A stretch of DNA of 64,000 bases from Chryseobacterium ginsenosidimutans (GCF_030823405.1 NZ_JAUSXC010000001.1:1-64000), one strand, 5' to 3'; shown: positions 18,344-27,397, counted from the stretch's first letter. The notes: a model not told the origin generated them from the sequence alone. A program made the numbers and translations.

Positions 18344-18374
18344 TTTAAGTGTTTAACATATAGTTATAAATTTG
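18344..18374 (+). promoter_or_regulatory. Promoter of the GtrA-like gene
   Basis: TAAATTTG at 18367-18374 matches the TAnnTTTG -7 element, with a near -33 TTTA 19 bases upstream. The box sits 17 bases before the ATG at 18392, which argues against the longer frame beginning with TTG at 18314. Confidence 0.6.
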
Positions 18375-18391
18375 CATATCATAAAAATCGG

Positions 18392-18850
18392 ATGAGAGAT
18401 TTAATATTACGTCAGAAACAGGTTCTGTTCTTCATCATCGCAGGAGGGCTGAGTGCAATTGTAGAAATTGGGAGCTTTAAGTTTTTCAGTACTTCCCTGC
18501 CTCATTTTTTTCCGCGTGAGACCAACTTCCACGGAATACATTATCCTATGAGTAATATTTTCTCAACAAGCTGCGGGATTATTACCAATTATTTCCTGAG
18601 CATCTGGTTTGTTTTCGAAAGAGGAAAACACTCCAAGAGAAAAGAATTTGCTTACTTTATGATTGTTTCTTTTATTTCAACTTTGCTAAGTCTCGGTTTT
18701 TTCCAGATTTTTTACAGTTTCATATTTAAAGATAATATTGATCTGATCATTTATACATTAAGCCCAGAAATAACCAGCAAGATTGCTGCGATTCTATTAG
18801 TCTCCATTCTTAATTATTCTATTAAGAAAAAAGTAATCTTTAACGGATAA
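18392..18850 (+). CDS. GtrA-like integral membrane protein
   Basis: A 152-residue protein with four predicted membrane segments (starting RQKQVLFFIIAGGLSAIVEIGSFKFF), as in the GtrA family, whose members take part in transfer of lipid-linked sugars across the inner membrane. The IIAGGLSAIVEIG and CGIITNYFLSIWFVFERGK segments are characteristic. The start at ATG 18392 is preferred over TTG at 18314 because a good -7 box lies between them. The acyltransferase gene follows after 3 bases, so the two are co-transcribed; a role in envelope lipid or glycan synthesis is likely. Confidence 0.8.
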   Translation: MRDLILRQKQVLFFIIAGGLSAIVEIGSFKFFSTSLPHFFPRETNFHGIHYPMSNIFSTSCGIITNYFLSIWFVFERGKHSKRKEFAYFMIVSFISTLLSLGFFQIFYSFIFKDNIDLIIYTLSPEITSKIAAILLVSILNYSIKKKVIFNG

Positions 18851-18853
18851 ACT

Positions 18854-19582
18854 GTGACAAAAATTTTAAATTATCTCTGGAGATTCTGGATGCTTTTACT
18901 GGCATTTGTTTTCACCATACTTTTTGGGATTCCTGTTTATATTTTATCATTTAATAAAAAGCATTACAAATATGCATACCGATTTATAAGATGCTGGAGC
19001 TACTGCATGTTTTACGGAATGGGTCTGAGATATGATCTAAAAAAGCTGTCACCTCAAAAATTAGACAAAAACAAACAGTATGTTTTCATATCCAATCATA
19101 CTTCGATTATGGATATTATGCTGATGTGTATTTTGTGTGCCGATCATCCTATTTGTTTTGTAGGAAAAAAAGAACTGGTAAAAATACCGATTTTCGGGAC
19201 TATATATAAAAGGATATGCGTAATGGTAGACCGCAAAAGTGCCAGAAGCCGTGCTGATGTTTACAGAAGATGTGCCGAAAAAATGGAAGAGGGAAACAGC
19301 ATTGTTATTTTTCCGGAAGGCGGAGTTCCTGATGATACTTCTGTTATTCTTGATGAATTTAAAGACGGAGCGTTTACTCTTTCTTCAAAACATAATTCGC
19401 CCATCGTAATCTTTACTTTTATCGGATTAAAGGAAATTTTTCCGTTTGACAGCTCAAAAGGTTATCCGGGTAAAGCGAAAGTCTACTTTAACGGAATTTT
19501 AACCCCTTCAGATTCCCCTAAAGACCTTAAAACATCCGCTTTTGAGACAATAAAAAAAACATTGTTAAAACACTATAATTAA
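18854..19582 (+). CDS. 1-acyl-glycerol-3-phosphate acyltransferase (PlsC family)
   Basis: A lysophospholipid acyltransferase-like protein of 242 residues. It has an N-terminal membrane segment (WMLLLAFVFTILFGIPVYIL), the catalytic block His82-x4-Asp87 in NHTSIMD, and the glycerol-phosphate binding block FPEGGVPDD. It begins with GTG three bases after the GtrA-like gene, which indicates translational coupling. The expected reaction is acylation of lysophosphatidate to phosphatidate at the inner membrane; a different acyl acceptor such as an ornithine lipid is possible. Confidence 0.88.
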   Translation: MTKILNYLWRFWMLLLAFVFTILFGIPVYILSFNKKHYKYAYRFIRCWSYCMFYGMGLRYDLKKLSPQKLDKNKQYVFISNHTSIMDIMLMCILCADHPICFVGKKELVKIPIFGTIYKRICVMVDRKSARSRADVYRRCAEKMEEGNSIVIFPEGGVPDDTSVILDEFKDGAFTLSSKHNSPIVIFTFIGLKEIFPFDSSKGYPGKAKVYFNGILTPSDSPKDLKTSAFETIKKTLLKHYN

Positions 19583-19593
19583 TAGAAATAATA

Positions 19594-19601
19594 TATATTT
19601 G
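19594..19601 (+). promoter_or_regulatory. Putative -7 box for the sugar transporter gene
   Basis: TATATTTG matches TAnnTTTG and lies 22 bases before the ATG at 19624. No clear -33 element is visible at the proper distance. Confidence 0.5.
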
Positions 19602-19623
19602 TTTTCAGAAATTTTCAACAAAT

Positions 19624-21069
19624 ATGTCAAATTATTCTAAACAAACTAATTGGGGACAATTCATTCCGTTAGTTACTGTATTTTTTTTCTGGGGATTTGT
19701 CGCGGCAAGTAACGACATCCTGATCCCAGTTTTCAAAAAGGCTTTTGACCTCACCCAAACTGAAAGTATGCTCGTTCAGATATGTTTTTATGTAGCATAT
19801 ACTGTCGGTTCATTAATTTATATGGCGGTTTCAAAAGGTCTGAAACAGGATTTAATTAATAAAATCGGTTATAAAAACGGTTTAATTGTAGGTCTTCTTA
19901 TTTCGGCGGCAGGTACCTTACTATTTTATCCCGCAGCTAATATGGCTTCATTCCCATTAATGATTTCAGGTCTTTTTATTGTAGGCTTAGGGTTTTCATT
20001 ACAGCAAATTGTTGCCAATCCTCTAGCTATCGAAGTAGGACCTTCTGAAACAGGTTCTCAAAGATTGACAATGGCAGGAGGAATCAATAATCTTGGAACA
20101 ACTATTGGTCCTCTTATTGTTTCTTTTGCAATTTTCGGATCTGCAGCTGCAGCGAATAATGACGTAAGTGTTGAAAGTGTGAAAGTTCCTTATCTTATTT
20201 TAGGGGTAGCTTTCGTTTTAGTAGCGATTATGCTTAAGTTTTCGTCTCTTCCTGCTATCACGCCGACAGTTTTGGAAGATAAAGACGATGCAATTCCGGG
20301 GGAACACAGAAAATCGGCTTTCCAATATCCTCAGTTGATTTTAGGAATGGTTGCTATTTTCGTTTATGTAGGGGTAGAAGTTTCTACGGCAAGTAATCTG
20401 CCTGCTTATATGGAGAAAAGTTTAGGTTTTGAAACTAAAGATGTAGCACCCTACATTTCACTATATTGGGCTTCTTTAATGATCGGTCGTTGGACGGGTG
20501 CTGTTGAAGCTTTCGACATAAGTGCGGGTTTCAAAAAAATCTTAAGATTCCTGGCTCCTTATCTGGCTTTTGGAGTATTCTTACTTGTAAACGCAATTGC
20601 GAAACACGATCTTTCCCACTTCTATGTGTATGGATTCATCATTATTGCAATGATTATCTGTGATATTATGAGTAAAGGAAACCCGGCAAGAATGCTATTG
20701 ATCTTCTCCGTTGCAGGTATTGTGGCTTTATTAGTCGGTATGGCTACTTCAGGAATGGTTTCTGTTTACGCTTTTACAAGTGTTGGTTTATTCTGTTCTA
20801 CACTTTGGCCTTGTATTTTTGCTTTGGCCATCAACGGTCTTGGAAAACATACCAATCAAGGTTCAGGATATCTTATCATGATGATTATGGGAGGTGGAAT
20901 TGTAAGTTTCATCCAGGGATATATTGCTGACCTTACGAATATCCATTTCAGCTATATTGTAGGAGTTATCTGTTTTGCTTATCTTGCTTTCTATGCGATA
21001 AGAGTAACAGGAATTTTGAAATCTCAGGGAATTGATCTTGATAAAATAACGAAAGGCAGTGGTCACTAA
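19624..21069 (+). CDS. Sugar MFS transporter (FucP/GluP-like)
   Basis: A 481-residue major facilitator protein with about 12 membrane segments. The N-terminus (WGQFIPLVTVFFFWGFVAASNDILIPVFKKAFDLTQTESML) is the signature of the fucose/glucose-galactose H+ symporter group, and SLQQIVANPLAIEVGPSETGSQRLTMAGGINNLGTTIGP is the conserved region before segment 5. It probably imports a hexose or N-acetyl sugar across the inner membrane; the exact substrate is not readable. The 3' end overlaps the DUF3810 gene by 11 bases. Confidence 0.88.
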   Translation: MSNYSKQTNWGQFIPLVTVFFFWGFVAASNDILIPVFKKAFDLTQTESMLVQICFYVAYTVGSLIYMAVSKGLKQDLINKIGYKNGLIVGLLISAAGTLLFYPAANMASFPLMISGLFIVGLGFSLQQIVANPLAIEVGPSETGSQRLTMAGGINNLGTTIGPLIVSFAIFGSAAAANNDVSVESVKVPYLILGVAFVLVAIMLKFSSLPAITPTVLEDKDDAIPGEHRKSAFQYPQLILGMVAIFVYVGVEVSTASNLPAYMEKSLGFETKDVAPYISLYWASLMIGRWTGAVEAFDISAGFKKILRFLAPYLAFGVFLLVNAIAKHDLSHFYVYGFIIIAMIICDIMSKGNPARMLLIFSVAGIVALLVGMATSGMVSVYAFTSVGLFCSTLWPCIFALAINGLGKHTNQGSGYLIMMIMGGGIVSFIQGYIADLTNIHFSYIVGVICFAYLAFYAIRVTGILKSQGIDLDKITKGSGH

Positions 21070-22117
21070 TACAAAAATAATATATAAAAAAAGATTTTGG
21101 GCGGGTTTATTACTTGCCCAATTTCTTTTGTTTTATGTTTTCTCAAAATCAAAAATAATGATCTCTTTTTTTGAGATTTTTTTTGAGATCCAGAAGTCAG
21201 TTCATCAGATTATTTTCTCATGGATTCCTTTTTCCTTTGGTGATATTCTTTATACTTCACTGGGTATTTTTCTTCTTTATTCTATCATTAAATGTTTTAA
21301 AAAGAATAGCAGGAACAAGTCGTTATTACATGCTCTTATCATTATTAATATCTTTTATTTCACTTATCAGATATTTTGGGGCATGCTGTATTTTCAAACA
21401 CCGATTATTAAAAAATTGTCGAGTCAGGAAGAACCTAATGTAGAAAAAGCAAAAATATTAGCTTTAAGATATTTAGACAAATGCAAAGAAACAAGAAAGC
21501 TTGTAACAGAAGATAAAAATGGAATTTTCATTGTTAAAGATTTAAAAACTGTTCAAAAAGAGATTCTTTTTCAACAGGCAAAACTACCGAAAAACATATC
21601 CAGTAAAAAAGCTACGGAAATTAATTCCTTTAAGCCCAGTATTTTTAAAAATGTAATGAGTTTCACCGGAATTCTCGGTTATTACAATCCGTTCACGGCA
21701 GAATCTCAGTTTAATTCACAATTACCCAATACATTGATCCCTTTTACCTCTGCGCATGAAAGCTCGCATCAGCTTGGCTTTGCAAGAGAACAGGAAGCCA
21801 ATTTTATAGGTTATTTAATTGGCATCAATTCTAAAAATCCGGAGTTGCGTTACAGCACAGAATATTTCACATTAAAAAGTTTATTGAATTTCATTGTTGA
21901 TGAAGATCCTGAATTTGTAAAATCTGTTTTGAAAAAATATTCTCCTGATATGAAAAAAGACAGAGCGTACGAAAAAGCTTTTATATTGAAACACCAAGGA
22001 TTACTGGATGACTTTTTTGGATTTACGAATAATCTTTTCCTGAGAAGCAATCAACAGGAAGGAGCTATCACTTATTCTTATTTTATCGATCTCCTTTTGA
22101 ATTACGAAAAGGTATAA
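21059..22117 (+). CDS. DUF3810 protein, membrane-anchored HExxH metalloprotease-like
   Basis: A 352-residue protein with three N-terminal membrane segments and a large extracytoplasmic domain. It contains AHESSHQLGFAREQEANFIGYL: HESSH fits the zinc-peptidase motif HExxH and the downstream Glu-Ala-Asn could supply the third ligand. This is the DUF3810 pattern. It starts with GTG inside the end of the sugar transporter gene, so the genes are coupled. Proteolytic activity has not been shown to my knowledge; it is inferred from the motif. Confidence 0.8.
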   Translation: MVTNTKIIYKKRFWAGLLLAQFLLFYVFSKSKIMISFFEIFFEIQKSVHQIIFSWIPFSFGDILYTSLGIFLLYSIIKCFKKNSRNKSLLHALIIINIFYFTYQIFWGMLYFQTPIIKKLSSQEEPNVEKAKILALRYLDKCKETRKLVTEDKNGIFIVKDLKTVQKEILFQQAKLPKNISSKKATEINSFKPSIFKNVMSFTGILGYYNPFTAESQFNSQLPNTLIPFTSAHESSHQLGFAREQEANFIGYLIGINSKNPELRYSTEYFTLKSLLNFIVDEDPEFVKSVLKKYSPDMKKDRAYEKAFILKHQGLLDDFFGFTNNLFLRSNQQEGAITYSYFIDLLLNYEKV

Positions 22118-22517
22118 AACAAAAGAATCGTATCAGGCGATACGATTCTAAAAACACAAATGATGAAAAAAAATTTATTACCTTGACTTGTTCCCTCATT
22201 CAAGGCGATGTAAAAGTACAATATATTTATATAGATACAAAAACATTTATCTTTTTTTTTGCAACTTTATGAAAACTTTATGAGTTCTTAAATTGCTTAG
22301 ATTTTAATGAAAATTCTTTTATTTACCCATAATATGACAATAACATAAAATTATTTCGGTTTGTATTAAAATAATACACTAAATCAAATGATTGTTTAAA
22401 AATAACAACTTATTAATTAAATATTTTTCTGATTTTCTAAAAGAAAAAATTCAGCAATAACTTTCATTATAAATTTGATTTTAACAATTCTTTAGGATAC
22501 AGAATTCTACTATAAAA
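22118..22517. other. Gene-free spacer with two hairpins
   Basis: This spacer of 400 bases contains a strong hairpin at 22124-22149 (arms AGAATCGTATC and GATACGATTCT) and a weaker one near 22183-22207 (CCTTGA/TCAAGG). The first lies directly after the DUF3810 stop codon and may end that transcript, although the T-run is on the opposite strand. The remaining AT-rich sequence shows no open frame or motif I can support. Confidence 0.4.
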
Positions 22518-22550
22518 AAAGTTGAGAACCCAATATTGCTTCTCAACTTT
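22518..22550 (-). terminator. Terminator of the XRE gene
   Basis: The arms AAAGTTGAGAA and TTCTCAACTTT form a perfect hairpin, followed on the minus strand by a run of seven T. Confidence 0.8.
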
Positions 22551-22580
22551 AAAAAAATGCTTTTTCGCTAAGCACTTATA

Positions 22581-22970
22581 TTATTTCTGAGATTTTAAAA
22601 CAGTATTTTCTTGCTTTAAATCTTCAACTTCTTTTTTTAATGATTGATTTTCATTTTTCAAAAGATGTATATAATCCTGTAGACTTTCTATGATAGAATT
22701 GGGAATATTATAATTATGAATATAACTACCTGATTGATCATGCAAAGTTGAATTCTCATTATGTACAACACCTGAAGCAATTTCACCTTTTAGCTCTTCG
22801 ACAGGAATATCTAATGCTTTTGCCATTTTTTCCCATTCATCATCATGAATTTTTGTTTTCCCGTTTTCTTTACGTGAATAACTGGAAGTATCTGTAGCTA
22901 ATATTTTTGCCATTTTCTCTTGAGACATACCTTTTTGTTTTCTGAAATCTCTTAATTTTTCTTGTATCAT
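22581..22970 (-). CDS. XRE-family regulator divergent from the peptide export locus
   Basis: A 129-residue regulator started at MIQEKLRDFRKQKGMSQEKMA; the frame is open further upstream, but the helix-turn-helix begins here and a -7 box lies 17 bases upstream. Residues 1-60 are the XRE helix-turn-helix (AKILATDTSSYSRKENGKTKI), and 95-129 are a coiled coil (LLKNENQSLKKEVEDLKQE). The build is that of the regulator at 17416. It is divergent from the first precursor peptide gene, and a perfect 26-bp palindrome in the shared intergenic region is a candidate binding site. Control of the peptide locus is inference. Confidence 0.85.
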   Translation of the reverse strand: MIQEKLRDFRKQKGMSQEKMAKILATDTSSYSRKENGKTKIHDDEWEKMAKALDIPVEELKGEIASGVVHNENSTLHDQSGSYIHNYNIPNSIIESLQDYIHLLKNENQSLKKEVEDLKQENTVLKSQK

Positions 22971-22986
22971 CCTATGGTGTTTATTA

Positions 22987-22994
22987 CAAATGTA
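22987..22994 (-). promoter_or_regulatory. Putative -7 box of the XRE gene
   Basis: The minus strand reads TACATTTG, a perfect TAnnTTTG element. It supports the start codon at 22970. No TTTG at exactly 19 bases is present. Confidence 0.5.
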
Positions 22995-23114
22995 TGCAAA
23001 ATTTGGGCACAATTTGCAAGAAAATCGCAAAAAAAATGCAACATATTTCTCCTGGCTATGAAACATTTTTTTATAGTTTTGAACATCAATATTGATAAAG
23101 CGCTTTAACAACTT

Positions 23115-23140
23115 AATTTATATATGCGCATATATAAATT
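23115..23140. promoter_or_regulatory. Perfect 26-bp palindrome, candidate operator
   Basis: The half-site AATTTATATATGC is followed directly by its exact reverse complement, with no spacer. It is located between the divergent XRE regulator (22970) and the first precursor peptide gene (23212). A symmetric site of this size fits a dimeric repressor. Confidence 0.6.
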
Positions 23141-23211
23141 GAAACTGATCAGAAACCCATGTCAGGGATTGTATGACAAAAGCAAATTATTAATTAAAAA
23201 AAAATCAACAG

Positions 23212-23379
23212 ATGAAAAATCTTAAAAAACTTTCAAGAGAGGAGTTAAAAACAGTAGATGGTGGGAAACTACCTGGGAAATGGGCTTGTTGTATACCTGG
23301 AGCTGGGTGTAGCACGGTTGTTTATGGAGACTCTAATGACTTATACTGCGAAAAGGGGTTTTTAACTTCAATGCCATAA
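23212..23379 (+). CDS. Double-glycine leader peptide precursor 1 (bacteriocin-like)
   Basis: A 55-residue peptide starting MKNLKKLSREELKTVDGG, a leader of the double-glycine type that C39 peptidases cleave after GG (residues 17-18). The core of 37 residues carries four Cys (Cys26, Cys27, Cys33, Cys46) and begins KLPGKWACC. The leader is nearly identical to those of the genes at 27500 and 27699. A hairpin terminator follows at 23400. The peptide is expected to be processed and exported by the transporter at 27956. Whether it is a bacteriocin or a signal is not known. Confidence 0.85.
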   Translation: MKNLKKLSREELKTVDGGKLPGKWACCIPGAGCSTVVYGDSNDLYCEKGFLTSMP

Positions 23380-23399
23380 GTTAATCTCTGCCTAATTGA

Positions 23400-23427
23400 A
23401 AAGGTTACTATTTCAGTAGCCTTTTTA
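23400..23427 (+). terminator. Terminator of precursor 1
   Basis: The arms AAAGGTTACT and AGTAGCCTTT pair over 10 bases with one G-T wobble, followed by TTTTT. It lies 20 bases after the stop codon. Confidence 0.75.
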
Positions 23428-23493
23428 ATTTCAAATATTAAAGAATGTAATTTTATCAGTTACAAACTAGAAATTAAGCTTGTTTAAACTTTT

Positions 23494-23662
23494 ATTTAAC
23501 CGCAAAAGGCACAAAAGATTTAGATTATATTTTTAAGTTTACCATTAGACCAATGAAAAGAACGCATAAGCCTTTAAAAATCTTTGATTTTTTTATTGTT
23601 TTGAGAGCTTTTGTTACCTAATAAAACCATTATAAATATCTTTTGTGCCTTTGCGGTTAAAT
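23494..23662. repeat. Long inverted repeat element, about 170 bp
   Basis: The left arm starts ATTTAACCGCAAAAGG and the right arm ends CCTTTGCGGTTAAAT; the arms are 26 and 25 bases long and complementary except for one extra A. The interior has a further imperfect inverted pair (CGCATAAGCC and the region around TGAGAGCTTTTG). No coding sequence. It resembles palindromic repeats scattered in flavobacterial intergenic DNA. It fills most of the gap between 23428 and 23811. Confidence 0.65.
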
Positions 23663-23811
23663 TTAAAATTAGTTTAAACAGATTCATTATATAAATTAGG
23701 CACTTTTTAGTTAATTGGTTTTATTATATTGAAAATTAAAGTATCTTAATAAAGTAATCTAAAAAATGATCAAATAAATCCTAACCTGTATAAACTCTAT
23801 TATCTAAAAAT

Positions 23812-24615
23812 ATGAAAATTTTTACTTTTTTTTTGTTTTATTTGCCTTTGTCGTTTTTTTCTCAAAATATGAGATTTACCTATAATTATGGGGTTGTTTC
23901 AGACACTTTGAAAAAGAATGTTGTTTCGAATGAAATTGTGGTATTAGATTTCTATAATAAGGATCAACGATCTGTTTTCACAGGACTAAAACATATTATA
24001 TCTGATTCTACAATGACTGAAGACTCAAAAAAAGGGATTATATCATTTCCAGATGCTTCGACGAAAATAAGATACGTAGTAGAAAAAATAAATAATAGAA
24101 ATTTAATGTCTTTCTACACACCTAATCATATGCAAGATCCAGTTTTAAAAGTGAATGATGAAAGAAAAATGAATTGGGAAATCACAAATGAACATGAAAA
24201 TATATTAGGGTATCAAACTCAAAAAGCAACAACGTTTTTTGCTGGAAGACAATGGGTAGCTTGGTTTACCACTGAAATTTCTATTCCCGACGGACCCTAC
24301 AAATTTTATGGATTACCGGGCCTCATATTAAAGATTTCGGATAGAACAAATACCCATTCATTTGAAATTATATCTGTTCAAAAACAAAAATCCAATTATT
24401 TTATTTTGAATGATGAGACTTATAAAGATGCAAAAAAAATAACCTTAAAAGAGTACGAAAAAATACCTAATAATCCTTTTGAGCAATTTAAAATAAAACT
24501 TTTAAGGGATGGTGTTTTTCATAGTAATGAGGAGAGACAAAAGTTTCTCAAAGACATAGATGCTCAAATAGAAGAAAGTAAAATTCATGATAATAATCCG
24601 ATTGAAATAAACTAA
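23812..24615 (+). CDS. GLPGLI family secreted protein
   Basis: A 267-residue protein with a signal peptide (MKIFTFFLFYLPLSFFSQN). It contains the family motif as YGLPGLILKISDRTNTHSFEI near residue 165, preceded by the typical WVAWFTTEISIPDGPYKFYG. GLPGLI proteins are abundant in Bacteroidota and of unknown function, although some are found beside peptide export genes and TonB receptors. It lies between precursor 1 and the TlpA-like pseudogene; a second family member is at 31996. Confidence 0.85.
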   Translation: MKIFTFFLFYLPLSFFSQNMRFTYNYGVVSDTLKKNVVSNEIVVLDFYNKDQRSVFTGLKHIISDSTMTEDSKKGIISFPDASTKIRYVVEKINNRNLMSFYTPNHMQDPVLKVNDERKMNWEITNEHENILGYQTQKATTFFAGRQWVAWFTTEISIPDGPYKFYGLPGLILKISDRTNTHSFEIISVQKQKSNYFILNDETYKDAKKITLKEYEKIPNNPFEQFKIKLLRDGVFHSNEERQKFLKDIDAQIEESKIHDNNPIEIN

Positions 24616-24673
24616 TAAATAATCAATCAGAAAATTCTCTCTTTTTGACAATTTATTATTTATTTTATGTAAA

Positions 24674-25757
24674 ATGAAAAATATATTTTTTGTTATTATA
24701 TTTATTCTCACTATTTCGTGTAAGAATGATGAAAAGCAGACCGTTATAAATGGAAATATTCCAAATTTACCCGATGGGATTATGTATCTTTCTAATCCTG
24801 AGGGCGACAAGATTGATAGTGCTAAAACTATAAAGGGCGTTTTTACTATAACCCATAAATGGAATGAAAAAGAACCTACATATATTAAGGTAAATCACAT
24901 CGATAAAAAAGGAATATTGAGATTTTTTTCCTTTACCACAAATGCAAAGTATAAAGGTACTCCAGGATGGAGTACAGACGTTTTTTATTCTGATACAATT
25001 ATTTCTCTCTATGGAAAATTTAAAGAAAATCCTCCAATAAAAGGTTATAAGTTACCATATAATATAAAAGATGTTTCTGGTGTTGCTATAAAGGCAGGTA
25101 GACAAACAGAAGCATATTACAATATAGATGGTGATTTATTTGATAAGATAGATGGCAAAATGATTCAAACTGTAAAAGAAAAGATTAATAAATATCCATA
25201 TTCTTATCATTTGTTATATCAAATCAATGATAATAAAAACAGTTTTTCACCACAACAAATTGATGAATATTTAAAACTTTTTAAAGGTGATATTACAGAA
25301 AGTGAATCTACAAAAAACTATCCGCATATAATCAGAAGAGATTTACAATTAAGAATAATGATTTGCCATTAATTGAAGATCCGAATGGGAAAAAATCTAT
25401 AATATTAGATACAAAAAACATTTGGTTGTTTTCTGGGCAAGCTGGTGCGGACCTTGCAGAGAAGAAATTCCTCTTTTGAAAGAAATATATAATACAAAGA
25501 ACGAATCATTGGAGTTTGTTTCCGTTTCAATTGATGAAGATAAAAATGCATGGAAAAAAGCTCTCAATCAAGAAAAAATGGGATGGAATCAATTTATTGT
25601 TAACGATAAAGATCCTAATTATGAAAAAATTCAGATGCATTTCAGGCTTAACGGAGCCATTCCTTACACTGTTTTAGTTGATAATGATATGAAAATATTG
25701 AAGTCTTCCGTAGGTTTATCTACCAAGGAAAATTTGCAGAATTTCATTAAAAAATAA
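24674..25757 (+). pseudogene. Frameshifted TlpA/DUF4369-type thioredoxin lipoprotein
   Basis: The first segment (24674-25372) has a lipobox (LTISCKND) and a DUF4369-like N-terminal domain; the last segment (25422-25757) is a thioredoxin domain with FWASWCGPCREEIPLLKEIY. Between them the frame moves twice: KNNDLPLIEDPNGKKSIILD is readable in another frame at about 25353-25410. One added A near 25352 and one in the A6 run at about 25412 restore a continuous protein of roughly 360 residues. It is either a real double frameshift or an error in A-runs. An intact gene would encode a periplasmic thiol-disulfide reductase next to a locus for Cys-rich peptides. Confidence 0.8.
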
Positions 25758-25891
25758 TAAATAATATAACCAGTACTCTTAAAAATTGCCACTATACCCT
25801 TCAAATAAAAAGGTAAAAAATATAAATCACGTAAAATTGAAAAAATATTTGTTTTTTTCAAACATCTCCGTATTTTAGATAAAAAATTAAT

Positions 25892-27397
25892 ATGCTATTG
25901 GACAAACTCATCAACTACCTTAAACTCGACAAACAGGAGTTTCTTTTTCAGTTCAACTCACATCCAAATTACCCTTCAGCATTAGCTTTCAGCGATACTC
26001 TTAACTTTATGGGAGTAAGAAATGACGCCTATGAACTCGATAAAGAATATTGGGACGAACTTCCTGAAGAATTCATTGCTATTGTTGATAATTCGTTCTC
26101 TTTGGTAAAAAAAACAGGAGCTCAATACTCGATATATTCAGATAAAGCAAAAACTTTAAATAAAGAAGAACTTCTGAAAAAGTCCACAGATTTTGTCTTA
26201 CTTTTCGAAAAAGACAAGATAGAGCACAAATCTGTTACAAGTTACAAACCTTTTATTTATGCTGCTTTTGCAGTAATTCTGGTATACTCTTTTTTGAGTC
26301 AGACTTGGTTTGAAGCTCTATTTAATATTCTTTCATTAGCAGGAGTCTATATTTCACTGGAAATTTTTAACCAAAAATTTGGAAATACCTCGACCGTTAT
26401 CGGAAGTATATGTGGTGATACGGCAGGAAAGCAAAACGTGAATTCATGTAATAAAATTATCACTCAGGATAAAACAAGCATACTTGGATTAAAGTTTGCC
26501 GATTTTTCATTAATTTATTTTGTTGGAATTACTGTTTTAGGGCTTTTTTTACCGTCAACATCATTCATAATTAAAGGATTTACATTTGCTTCAGTTGTTG
26601 CAATTGGCTATTCATTATACATTCAGGGATTTGTTGAAAAAACATTTTGCCGTGTCTGCTTATTAATTATTTCAGTTTTAGCAGCTCAGTTGGTAATTGG
26701 ACTGTTCCTTTTTGAAAATGTTTATTTTGATATAAAGACTTTGCTTTTAAGCCTTATTTTATGGATCGTCTCTTTCTCATTAGTTTTATATTTAAATAAT
26801 ACGCTTGGAGAAAAAGAAAATTTACAAAAATCAAATGCAAAAAATTTAAGATTTAAAAGAAATTATGATCTTTTTAAAAGAGAACTTTTAGAAAATGAAA
26901 AAATAACGTTTACAGACACTGAAACATTCTCTCTTGGAAACCCAGATGCAAGACTTCGTATTTCAATTGTTTCAAATCCATATTGCGGATTCTGTAAAGA
27001 CGCTCACAAAATCATGGAAAACTTATTGAGCAAGTATCCGAATGACATTTCAGTTCAGATGAGATTCAATTATTCTCCGGATCAGCAGAATGAGAAATTC
27101 ACAAATCTGATTTCTGACTTTATGTATACTTACAAAAACAAGCCTGCTCAAGAGTTTTTGCACCTTGTAGAATATTGGTTTGAAACTAAAGATGAAAATA
27201 AAATCAGAAAAAAAACCGGTAATATTTTAAATAGTGAAGATTTAACCCCGTTGGTTGAAATGTCTACAGAAAACAGAAATGCAGGTCTGAACTTCACTCC
27301 GATCATTTTAATCAATGGATATCAGTTCCCTGATAAGTATGATCGTGAAGATATTTATTACTTTATTGATGAATTAACGGAAGATGAAGAAATTTAA
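25892..27397 (+). CDS. C39-like / vitamin K epoxide reductase / thioredoxin fusion
   Basis: A 501-residue membrane oxidoreductase. Residues 1-100 resemble a C39 peptidase fold without the catalytic Cys (FNSHPNYPSALAFSDTLNFMG). Membrane segments lie at about 120-160 and 200-300, with VKOR-type cysteines Cys174, Cys186 and the active-site pair Cys253-x-x-Cys256. Residues about 335-501 are a DsbA-like thioredoxin domain with Cys365-Gly-Phe-Cys368. Together they form a disulfide relay from substrate to quinone. It is encoded just before two Cys-rich precursor peptides and the C39 ABC transporter, so it probably oxidises their cysteines; the C39-like part may hold the leader. Confidence 0.87.
   Translation: MLLDKLINYLKLDKQEFLFQFNSHPNYPSALAFSDTLNFMGVRNDAYELDKEYWDELPEEFIAIVDNSFSLVKKTGAQYSIYSDKAKTLNKEELLKKSTDFVLLFEKDKIEHKSVTSYKPFIYAAFAVILVYSFLSQTWFEALFNILSLAGVYISLEIFNQKFGNTSTVIGSICGDTAGKQNVNSCNKIITQDKTSILGLKFADFSLIYFVGITVLGLFLPSTSFIIKGFTFASVVAIGYSLYIQGFVEKTFCRVCLLIISVLAAQLVIGLFLFENVYFDIKTLLLSLILWIVSFSLVLYLNNTLGEKENLQKSNAKNLRFKRNYDLFKRELLENEKITFTDTETFSLGNPDARLRISIVSNPYCGFCKDAHKIMENLLSKYPNDISVQMRFNYSPDQQNEKFTNLISDFMYTYKNKPAQEFLHLVEYWFETKDENKIRKKTGNILNSEDLTPLVEMSTENRNAGLNFTPIILINGYQFPDKYDREDIYYFIDELTEDEEI

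Noticed and set aside
18314..18391. TTG-started extension of the GtrA-like protein
   Set aside because: A -7 promoter box lies within it, so it is upstream of the likely RNA start.
22124..22149. Hairpin after the DUF3810 gene as a strong terminator
   Set aside because: The stem is perfect, but the T-run is on the strand opposite to the gene it should terminate; kept only as part of the spacer description.
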